DNA of 5,418 nucleotides from Eubacteriales bacterium (GTDB lineage: Bacteria; Bacillota_A; Clostridia; Lachnospirales; Lachnospiraceae): positions 1-5,418 of the forward strand of contig JAUNAE010000261.1 of the NCBI GenBank assembly GCA_030527765.1. Reading direction: 5' to 3'. The notes below the pieces were generated by a model. The model saw only the letters and a list, made by a program, of their open reading frames with translations. It was not told where the DNA came from and searched no databases. Below, piece by piece: positions 1 through 5,407 of this stretch. The position numbers and the translations under genes were made by a program. Within the stretch, counting starts at the first letter, position 1. Each line of letters starts with the position of its first letter.

Positions 1-12
1 CCATCTTCTATA

Positions 13-55
13 AGTGGGGGATAACAAATTAGTCTCAGTGGGGGTCTAAATCCCC
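13..55. repeat. G-rich edge sequence with repeated AGTGGGGG word and small hairpin
   Basis: The word AGTGGGGG occurs at 13-20 and again at 37-44, 24 bases apart. The second copy lies in TCAGTGGGGG (35-44), and GGGG (41-44) can pair with CCCC (52-55) across a 7-base loop. No ORF of note covers this edge. A related TCAGTGGG/CCCACTGA pair occurs at the other end of the window. This may be the end of an element lying mostly to the left, such as the 3' end of an IS or a structured RNA, but too little is visible to name it. Confidence 0.3.
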
Positions 56-63
56 TATCGCTC

Positions 64-92
64 TTGACAGACCGGAATTTTCTCCTTACAAT
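64..92 (+). promoter_or_regulatory. Sigma-A promoter of the ROK regulator gene
   Basis: TTGACA at 64-69 is a perfect -35 box. It is followed by a 17-base spacer and TACAAT at 87-92, one mismatch from the -10 consensus. Transcription should start near 98-100, giving a leader of about 130 nt before the ROK gene. The -10 box lies inside the first inverted pair of the TTACA/TGTAA half-site array, so a bound repressor would block polymerase. Confidence 0.85.
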
Positions 93-142
93 TATGTAAA
101 ATCATTTTACAAAATCAATTGTAAATATTCGAAGATATACAA
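86..142. promoter_or_regulatory. Operator array: repeated inverted TTACA/TGTAA half-sites
   Basis: Five half-sites alternate in orientation: TTACA (86-90), TGTAA (95-99), TTTACA (106-111), TGTAAA (120-125) and TACAA (138-142). Three palindromes result. TTACA-ATTA-TGTAA (86-99) overlaps the -10 box. A perfect 17-bp site, TGTAAAAT-C-ATTTTACA (95-111), covers the predicted start site. A 24-bp site centred at 130/131 has arms TTGTAAATATTC and GAAGATATACAA with two mismatches. The position fits autorepression by the adjacent ROK protein, since ROK regulators of the NagC/Mlc/XylR group bind AT-rich inverted sites. Which protein binds here is an inference. Confidence 0.6.
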
Positions 143-151
143 TCTTACTTG

Positions 152-199
152 AAACCCGGAAGCTTTCTTATTTCCCGAAATCTTGGTTTTCCGGGCTTT
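152..199 (+). promoter_or_regulatory. Foldable leader element upstream of the ROK gene
   Basis: In the leader RNA, CCCGGAA (155-161) can pair with TTCCGGG (189-195). Past a one-base bulge, AAA (152-154) can add pairs with TTT (197-199). Within the 27-base loop, ATTT (170-173) can pair with AAAT (178-181) around CCCG. The outer stem is followed by CTTTTCCC, a weak pyrimidine tract. This could be a weak attenuator or a 5' UTR stabilising fold. It does not match a riboswitch class I recognise. Confidence 0.3.
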
Positions 200-213
200 T
201 CCCAATTATGCAA

Positions 214-220
214 ACGGAGG
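214..220 (+). promoter_or_regulatory. Ribosome binding site deciding the ROK start
   Basis: ACGGAGG lies 8 bases before the ATG at 229. An in-frame ATG at 208 would place this Shine-Dalgarno sequence inside the coding region and has no comparable site of its own upstream. The start at 229 is therefore preferred. Confidence 0.8.
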
Positions 221-228
221 TATCACTT

Positions 229-1302
229 ATGCCTGAAACTTTTACCCCTGCTCAATTAAAAGAGCAGAACAAGCAGCACATTTATCAGCTGATCTACAAT
301 CGCAGACGAATTTCCCTGCAGGACATTGCGTATGAACTGCATCTCAGCCGCCCCACTGTCACCGGAAAACTAAATGAACTGGAAGCAGAAGGGCTGATTC
401 AAAAAGAAGGGCTGATTTCTTCGGAACTTGCCGGCCGCAAAGCCAGTGCATACACCATTGTTTCCGATTATCGAGTCGCTGTGGGAGTCGATCTCGGTCC
501 CAATAATTTTTCTATAGCAATCATCAATCTCTACGGTGAACTTCTGGATCACACAACACTGTTTCTTGACTTTGAAGATACCGAAACCTACTATCAAAAA
601 GCATCCGAATTGATACAAAACTTCGTTCAGTCTCTTTGTCACTCCCCGGAGCAGGTACTGGGAATCGGCTTTTCCCTGTCACCCGGAAGCAGAAAGCCTT
701 CTCTTACTTCCTTCCGGAAACATCTTGCTTATACTGTCACATTTATCTCCGATGCAGACAGCGGAGCCATTTCCTGGCTTTGGCACCACCCGGAAATCAG
801 CGATGCTGTATACATCAGCCTCTCTTATCATCTAAGTACTGCCCGGATACAGCAAGGAGCTATTTTTACCGGAATTCACGGGCATGGAACCCGGGCGGAA
901 CATATTTGTATCGATCCCTCCGGAAAAAAATGCTTCTGCGGCAGAACCGGCTGTCTGGAAACAATCTGTGCGCTTTCTGAACTACTGACACCGGAAGAAG
1001 AACTCTCCCAGTTCATCCAACAAGTTCGCGGAGGAGAAGCTTCCTATAAAGAACGCTTCCAAATGTATCTGCAGGCACTCTCCAAAGCCATTGACACTCT
1101 GCGGCTCGTGTCCGATATTCCCTGTGTTCTCGGAGGAACTATGGGAAATCACCTCTCAGAAGAAGATCTGGATTTTCTGTATGCAGAATGTGACAAAGCA
1201 CTCTCCGCACCGGAGGCAAAGGATTATCTTCGCATTCATTCCCCGAAGCCTCACTCCCTCGCCATGGGTGCCGCCCTCCCCTTTATCTGGGGATTTCTGT
1301 AA
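229..1302 (+). CDS. ROK family transcriptional regulator (NagC/XylR type)
   Basis: A 357-residue protein, a usual length for ROK repressors. Residues about 10-57 form an N-terminal winged helix-turn-helix (recognition segment LSRPTVTGKLNELEAEGLI). From about residue 78 the ROK sugar-kinase fold begins with VGVDLG (phosphate-loop region, 86-91). The zinc signature is intact: His225 followed by C-F-C-G-R-T-G-C-L-E (235-244). A VLGG segment near 300-303 matches the C-terminal ROK glycine motif. Kinase function looks lost. The catalytic NDAN motif reads SDAD (174-177), and the sugar-contacting E-x-G-H reads R-A-E-H (222-225). It is therefore a DNA-binding sensor rather than a sugar kinase. The ligand is unknown, and the altered sugar-contact position suggests a non-canonical one. 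It has its own strong promoter with an overlapping half-site array, consistent with autorepression. It converges on the GH3-amidase operon, which may or may not be its target. The family assignment is firm; the regulon is not. Confidence 0.93.
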   Translation: MPETFTPAQLKEQNKQHIYQLIYNRRRISLQDIAYELHLSRPTVTGKLNELEAEGLIQKEGLISSELAGRKASAYTIVSDYRVAVGVDLGPNNFSIAIINLYGELLDHTTLFLDFEDTETYYQKASELIQNFVQSLCHSPEQVLGIGFSLSPGSRKPSLTSFRKHLAYTVTFISDADSGAISWLWHHPEISDAVYISLSYHLSTARIQQGAIFTGIHGHGTRAEHICIDPSGKKCFCGRTGCLETICALSELLTPEEELSQFIQQVRGGEASYKERFQMYLQALSKAIDTLRLVSDIPCVLGGTMGNHLSEEDLDFLYAECDKALSAPEAKDYLRIHSPKPHSLAMGAALPFIWGFL

Positions 1303-1613
1303 AACAAAAGAACGTCCATCAGAGATTTTTACTGTATGCATGTCCATCAGAAAAGATACTAAGCGAAACTCACATTCCCTATCCCGATGAATAATGCTGT
1401 TAGAATATAATAGAGGCTGGCACAATGCCAGCCCCTCACGAAAGACCCTCAAAAACTTTGATTATCCTTACTTTATTACTCTTTACTTGTTCATAACAAT
1501 CTTTAGACAAATGCACTTATATCAATATCTTCAGAAGTCTACTTTCACACCAAAATTTTCAGACATCTACCCACATATCGCCCTCTTCAGGCATCGGCTT
1601 TCATATCGGCTTC
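1303..1613. other. Convergent intergenic region without a gene
   Basis: These 311 bases separate the 3' ends of the ROK gene and the amidase gene. They contain a 10-bp direct repeat GTCCATCAGA (1314-1323 and 1342-1351), the hairpin at 1413-1437, and an AT-rich stretch (1450-1560) with no coding signal. Near the amidase end, ATCGGCTT occurs twice close together (about 1583-1611). The open frames crossing the gap in either direction lack ribosome binding sites and overlap the flanking genes, so I call none of them. Confidence 0.6.
1413..1437. terminator. Hairpin, possible terminator between convergent genes
   Basis: GGCTGGC (1415-1421) pairs with GCCAGCC (1427-1433) around a 5-base loop. GAG (1413-1415) can extend the stem with CTC (1435-1437) across a small bulge. 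There is no clean T-run on the plus strand. Read on the minus strand, the stem is followed by CTATTATATTCT, a weak T-rich tail. It would therefore best serve the amidase transcript, about 180 nt past its stop codon. GC-rich stems of this kind between convergent genes are common in Lachnospiraceae, but the weak tail makes this tentative. Confidence 0.5.
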
Positions 1614-2588
1614 TTAACCGACTCCGAAGTATCTCTGCAGTCCGTCAGCCAATCCTTCTGCAATTCTCTGCTGTGTAGCCTCCGAATAATCCGATCCTCT
1701 GTCCCCCACTTCTACATCAACGGAAGGTACCATGGAATAAGATGTCTGTGTCAGATCCAGTTCGATAATCCCGGTGCTGTAAATCTTATTTCCTGTGTTC
1801 TGCATTCCTTCCAAAAGTGCGTTTCCAAGTGCCATATGCTGCTGCCAGTGAGATGCAACCGGCTCCATTGCCAGATAACTGCCGTCCTGGGGAACTCCAA
1901 TATAGAAAAATCCCTTATCATTCTCTGTAGAGTCATAGTGAAGTGCCAGATGACAATTCGCATTCTGATTGGCAAAAACCGTTCTTGCGATATTGTCCAG
2001 CTGTGCATCTTCTCCATCTCGAATCATCAATACATCAAAGCCTCTCTCCAGAAGCTCTGTCTTCAAAAGCTGCGCCAGACTCAGAGTAACCGTCGGTTCC
2101 GGAGTTCCATCCAGCATTGTTGTTCCGCCGGAAACAGCGGTTGCATATGTCGCGCCCGCAGCGGTAGAACCTCCTGTCACCTTCGGCGTCCCGTCCGGAT
2201 GACACAACGTCTGATAGCCATCTCCTCCGGCCGTTCCATGACCGGCATTTACAGCAACCACAATTCCATTGGAATTAGCCGCATGATACAGCTTCACTCC
2301 ATCTGAATGAATCTGGGAAAATTCCGCATAAGGCCAGCTTTCATCCCAGTAAATCATTTCCTCACTGGCCTGCTGAGAAAACAGGCTTCCACCTTCATCC
2401 CCGTGAGAAGGACTCAACATACCCTCACCACTCTCCGTCGTCGGGGCACTGATTTCTCCATTCTCAGCTGAAGGGGCACTGATTTCTCCATTTTCCCACA
2501 GTCCTTCTCCATAACTTCCGGTACTACCCAGTACGACTCCCAGCACACCGACAAAAAATACAAAACTATTTCTTCTCATTCGTCTCAC
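1614..2588 (-). CDS. N-acetylmuramoyl-L-alanine amidase (Amidase_3 family), exported
   Basis: A 324-residue protein that should cleave the bond between N-acetylmuramic acid and the L-alanine of the stem peptide in peptidoglycan. Residues 1-28 look like a signal peptide: RRMRR, then a hydrophobic stretch at about 8-22. No lipobox cysteine is present. Residues 29-105 are an acidic, Ser/Gly-rich linker with a tandem ENGEISAP repeat. The Amidase_3 domain spans about 108-322. Expected zinc ligands are visible: His117 (NAGHG), Glu164 (PEPTVTLSLA) and His217 (LALHYDS). Glu293 in VDVEVGDRGSDYSE fits the catalytic glutamate. His117 and Glu164 are separated by a long loop containing KVTGG, a variant I associate with a clostridial subgroup. 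No separate wall-binding domain is seen. The start is GTG at 2588, one base past the stop of the GH3 gene, implying translational coupling. ATG at 2579 is an alternative start three codons in; neither has a strong Shine-Dalgarno sequence. The family call is firm; the physiological role is unknown. Confidence 0.9.
   Translation of the reverse strand: MRRMRRNSFVFFVGVLGVVLGSTGSYGEGLWENGEISAPSAENGEISAPTTESGEGMLSPSHGDEGGSLFSQQASEEMIYWDESWPYAEFSQIHSDGVKLYHAANSNGIVVAVNAGHGTAGGDGYQTLCHPDGTPKVTGGSTAAGATYATAVSGGTTMLDGTPEPTVTLSLAQLLKTELLERGFDVLMIRDGEDAQLDNIARTVFANQNANCHLALHYDSTENDKGFFYIGVPQDGSYLAMEPVASHWQQHMALGNALLEGMQNTGNKIYSTGIIELDLTQTSYSMVPSVDVEVGDRGSDYSEATQQRIAEGLADGLQRYFGVG
2443..2492 (-). repeat. 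In-frame 30-bp tandem repeat in the amidase linker
   Basis: The 20-base word beginning GGGGCACTGA occurs at 2443-2462 and again at 2473-2492, an exact period of 30 bases or ten codons. On the minus strand it encodes two copies of ENGEISAP (residues 32-39 and 42-49), and a degenerate third unit (TESGEG) follows. The period keeps the frame, so copy-number changes would alter only the length of the linker between membrane and catalytic domain. Confidence 0.85.
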
Positions 2589-2589
2589 A

Positions 2590-5013
2590 TCAATCCACCC
2601 GCAGAATTAACTTCAGGATATTTTCACCTGCTGCTTCCATCTCATCTCTGGTGATTCCGCCTTTCGCAAGTGCATCCAGCAGACGATCCGGATAACCACA
2701 GCCCATCTTCATATCATTTCCTGCCGCAACTTCCTTGTAGTTTTCTCCATGGGTCCACCAGTCCGTTGTGACCATACCGTCAAATCCCCATTCCTCTCTG
2801 AGAATTCCATTCAAAAGATCCGCATTTTCGGAAGCACGGACACCGTTGATGATGTTATAGCTGGTCATAATGCTCCATGGAGCAGCCTCTTTTACGATAA
2901 TCTCAAATGCCTTCAGATAAATCTCTCTGCTCGCACGCTCTGACACGCGGGAATCACTGTCTTTTCGATTCGTCTCTTTGTTATTCAGAGCAAAATGCTT
3001 CACCGTTGCCGCAACGTGATTACTCTGAATTCCACGAACCATAGCCGCCGCCTGACGTCCGGCAAGGTAAGGATCCTCCGAATAATATTCAAAGTTTCTT
3101 CCGCACAGAGGACTTCTGTGAATATTCACTGCCGGCGTCAGCCATACACTGATATTATTCTCTTTGACTTCCTCTCCTCCGGCAACGCCAACTTCCCGGA
3201 CAACCGTTGGATTCCAGGTGCATGCCAGAAGCGTCGCACATGGAAAAGCCGTCGTCTGCACACCAACCTGAGGTGCAATTCGAAGCCCCGCCGGACCATC
3301 TGCGGTCATAATATTCGGAATTCCGAATTTCGGCTGATTGCCATACCCCATGGTATTGGCAGCTCCGGTGTTTGGCTGACCGCCTAAGAGCCAGGCAAGA
3401 TCCTCATCAGACATCGCCCCCAGAAGTTCCTTAATCGTACATCTTCCCTCGTGCACATCCAGAAGCTGCGGAACCTGAGGTTTTGTTCCCACAATATAAG
3501 ATGGCTGATAGCGTACCTGCGGCATCACACCTTCCATAGGATCCGTCACATTATCGTTGGAAATCGGTTCCAGAATATTGGCATCCGTATCCACCGGTGT
3601 TCCCTGCGGCAGCGCTTCGTAGCTGCCATCGCAAAGCATGCGCTCCTTAAGACTATTCGGCACCAGACGTGGTTTTTCCTGAGAGACAATCACATTCTCC
3701 GGAAGCTCCAGCACAAAGGAATTTTCCTTTGCATCCCGGACATTGCTGCCTACATAGAAATGGTACGTTCCTTTTTCCAGAAGCCAAGCTGACTTCTGCA
3801 CTTTTCCAAGGTCATCGTAAGATGCCATCTGACTTACCGGAAAACAGATCTCCAGAGTCTGACTCTGTCCCGGCTCAAGCAGACGTGTTTTCTCATATCC
3901 GGCAAGCTCTCGCGCCGGTTTTCCAAGAAGTCCTTTCGGTGCACCATAATATACCTGCACCACTTCTTTTCCCGGATAACTGCCGGCATTCAATACATTC
4001 ACGGATACATAAATTTCTCCATTCTTTTCAGAAACCTTCAAATGACGAAGACGGAACTTTGTGTAAGAAAGACCGAAACCGAATGGATAATTCACCTTTT
4101 CTTTGGCACCCGGAATGGTTTCAAAATATCGGTATCCCACATAAATATCTTCATTATATTCAATATAATCATCGGATTTGTGGAACACTCCGGAAGAAGG
4201 ATAGTCCTCCAGACGTTTTGCCAGAGTGTCCGAAAGATGGCCGGACGGCGTTTTTCTTCCAACAAGAAGTTCCGCCGCAGCCAGTCCGCCTTCCATTCCG
4301 CCCTGCCATGCCATAAGCACAGATGAGATGGCCGGATTCTCATGGAACCAGCTGGTATCCACCATTCCACCCACATTCAGAACTACGATCACTTTGGCAA
4401 AACGGGCAGAAACCTTTTCTACCATTGCCTGTTCTCTCCTGGAAAGATAGAAATCTCCGTCCTCAAAAACCTTCTTCACCTGATCAATCAGTGTGCGGTC
4501 GATTCCCTTATGTTCCTCGATCTCATCGAAACTGCAGGAGCGATCCCATGCTTCTCCGGAAAAACGGCTGATCGACACAATTGCGGTATCTGTATAAGCC
4601 GCTGCCCTGGAAAGAAGTTCCTCCGGAACCTCCGGCTCCACAACCATTCCCGGAACCAGCCCGGAAGCATATTGCTGTTCCACTTCCTTCTTATAAAAGA
4701 GGGCACTTTCCTCGAAAATCTCCACCTCTTCTTTCATCATGGAAAGACCTTCATAGAGATTGCGGATATACGGAACTGTCACATCTCCGCTTCCGCCGCC
4801 ACCTTTGACGTAATCGAAGGTTCCTTTTCCAAAAAGTGCCACACGGCTTCCCCTTGGAAGCGGCAGAACCTGATTTTCATTTTTCAAAAGTACCATACCT
4901 TCTGCAGCTGCATACTTTGACAGCTGAATGTGTTCCTCAGATGCCGTTACCGGACTCTTTCCTTTGTAAAGAGGAAGATTCGGCTGGTAGAGGGCTCTTG
5001 TCCATTTTTTCAT
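2590..5013 (-). CDS. Glycoside hydrolase family 3 beta-glucosidase, permuted domain order
   Basis: An 807-residue enzyme predicted to release terminal beta-linked glucose from oligosaccharides or glycosides. Domain order is reversed relative to most GH3 enzymes. The alpha/beta sandwich domain comes first (about 35-310: AAEGMVLLKN, GGGGSGD, SGEAWDR, PSGHLSDT). A fibronectin III-like domain follows (about 325-435, after FGFGLSYTKF), then a linker. The TIM barrel is C-terminal (about 525-807). Asp751 in TTDWW is the expected nucleophile and Glu154 in SGEAWDR the likely acid/base. Substrate-site motifs DGPAGLR (from 572), GRNFEYYSEDP (638-648) and KHFALNN (from 672) are intact. KHFALNN argues against NagZ, whose motif is KH(F/I)PG. 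The same reversed order is known in Ruminococcus albus and Butyrivibrio beta-glucosidases. No signal peptide is present, so it should be cytoplasmic. The start at 5013 is chosen because GGAG lies 10 bases upstream; the GTG at 5061 has no ribosome binding site. It is first in an operon with the amidase. Exact substrate is uncertain (xylosidase or mixed activity possible). Confidence 0.93.
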   Translation of the reverse strand: MKKWTRALYQPNLPLYKGKSPVTASEEHIQLSKYAAAEGMVLLKNENQVLPLPRGSRVALFGKGTFDYVKGGGGSGDVTVPYIRNLYEGLSMMKEEVEIFEESALFYKKEVEQQYASGLVPGMVVEPEVPEELLSRAAAYTDTAIVSISRFSGEAWDRSCSFDEIEEHKGIDRTLIDQVKKVFEDGDFYLSRREQAMVEKVSARFAKVIVVLNVGGMVDTSWFHENPAISSVLMAWQGGMEGGLAAAELLVGRKTPSGHLSDTLAKRLEDYPSSGVFHKSDDYIEYNEDIYVGYRYFETIPGAKEKVNYPFGFGLSYTKFRLRHLKVSEKNGEIYVSVNVLNAGSYPGKEVVQVYYGAPKGLLGKPARELAGYEKTRLLEPGQSQTLEICFPVSQMASYDDLGKVQKSAWLLEKGTYHFYVGSNVRDAKENSFVLELPENVIVSQEKPRLVPNSLKERMLCDGSYEALPQGTPVDTDANILEPISNDNVTDPMEGVMPQVRYQPSYIVGTKPQVPQLLDVHEGRCTIKELLGAMSDEDLAWLLGGQPNTGAANTMGYGNQPKFGIPNIMTADGPAGLRIAPQVGVQTTAFPCATLLACTWNPTVVREVGVAGGEEVKENNISVWLTPAVNIHRSPLCGRNFEYYSEDPYLAGRQAAAMVRGIQSNHVAATVKHFALNNKETNRKDSDSRVSERASREIYLKAFEIIVKEAAPWSIMTSYNIINGVRASENADLLNGILREEWGFDGMVTTDWWTHGENYKEVAAGNDMKMGCGYPDRLLDALAKGGITRDEMEAAGENILKLILRVD

Positions 5014-5023
5014 AATATAACAA

Positions 5024-5027
5024 CTCC
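5024..5027 (-). promoter_or_regulatory. Ribosome binding site of the GH3 gene
   Basis: Read on the minus strand, AATGGAGTTG places GGAG at 5027-5024, 10 bases before the ATG at 5013. No such site precedes the in-frame GTG at 5061, so this site decides the shorter start. Confidence 0.6.
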
Positions 5028-5178
5028 ATTTCTTGCAGATAATTGGATATTCTTTACCCACTCATTGTGCTGCGAACTCTTTGGTTTCACATTTAAGTTT
5101 ATCATATATTCCTTTGTAGTGGTCATATAGTTGCATTTTGTGATCCTATTTTATACATTCTTGTAACTGCCAAATTGC

Positions 5179-5206
5179 TTGATCATCCCCCCAAAACACT
5201 TATACT
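5179..5206 (+). promoter_or_regulatory. Forward sigma-A promoter candidate before the short ORF
   Basis: TTGATC (5179-5184) and TATACT (5201-5206) are separated by 16 bases, a fair sigma-A match. They lie 35 bases before AAAAAAGGAG (5225-5234), which sits 7 bases from the ATG at 5242. Together they form a full set of expression signals pointing into the right edge, divergent from the GH3 gene. Confidence 0.5.
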
Positions 5207-5241
5207 GAAATCAACAATTACCTCAAAAAAGGAGCTCCGTC

Positions 5242-5407
5242 ATGAATATAAAAAAAGAATTCCTTCCTGCATAACAAGTCAAACGGATATTCGCAATCCG
5301 CTTCGCTACTTGCTCATAACCGAATAGCTGCTCCGCAGCTTATCAGTGGGGTGCTGAGTGCCAGTGGCACTCGTTTAGCACCGACCGAAACGAAGTGTAG
5401 ACCTTGA
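5242..5407 (+). pseudogene. Small ORF with good start signals, apparently frameshifted at an A7 run
   Basis: From the ATG at 5242 the frame reads MNIKKEFLPA and stops at 5272-5274, so as it stands it is a 10-residue peptide. The start has a strong ribosome binding site (AAAAAAGGAG, 7-base spacing) and a promoter candidate. A run of seven A residues lies at 5250-5256. If one A is removed, or the ribosome shifts +1 there, the frame stays open to TGA at 5405-5407. That would give about 52 residues, including segments SNGYSQSASLLAHNR and GVLSASGTRLAPTETK. The downstream frame coincides with the folded repeat element, so it may be repeat DNA rather than true protein. Options are a gene interrupted by an inserted repeat, a homopolymer sequencing error, phase variation, or a leader peptide ahead of a structured RNA. 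No function can be assigned. Confidence 0.35.

Larger units (their letters stand above)
5014..5241. other. Divergent intergenic region upstream of the GH3 operon
   Basis: This AT-rich gap must hold the GH3 promoter on the minus strand. I see only weak candidates, such as a TATAAA-like box near 5157-5150 with no well-spaced -35. A TACA-TTCT-TGTA inverted pair at 5154-5165 recalls the four-base-spaced TTACA-ATTA-TGTAA site in front of the ROK gene, but its arms are one base shorter and it could be chance. A forward promoter and ribosome binding site for the short ORF at 5242 also lie here. No catabolite repression (cre) site is recognised. Confidence 0.4.

Noticed and set aside
370..642. Minus-strand open frame inside the ROK gene
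   Set aside because: It lies fully within a well-supported ROK coding region, has no ribosome binding site and its translation resembles no protein family.
1836..2306. Plus-strand 156-codon open frame opposite the amidase
   Set aside because: It is the complement of a conserved catalytic domain. Its translation has Cys/Arg-rich shadow composition and no start signals.
3669..4316. Plus-strand 215-codon open frame opposite the GH3 gene
   Set aside because: It is antisense to conserved GH3 motifs and has no ribosome binding site, so it is a codon-bias shadow.
2590..5013. NagZ-type N-acetylglucosaminidase, suggested by the amidase neighbour
   Set aside because: NagZ enzymes carry a KH(F/I)PG motif and a single barrel. 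Here the motif is KHFALNN with a sandwich and a fibronectin-like domain, as in beta-glucosidases.
5014..5061. Longer GH3 start at the GTG at 5061, adding 16 residues
   Set aside because: No Shine-Dalgarno sequence precedes it and the extra residues match neither the GH3 domain nor a signal peptide. The ATG at 5013 has GGAG upstream.
5221..5240. GGAGCTCC followed by T6 on the minus strand as a terminator
   Set aside because: The palindrome has no room for a loop, leaving at most three pairs, and the bases serve better as the plus-strand ribosome binding site.
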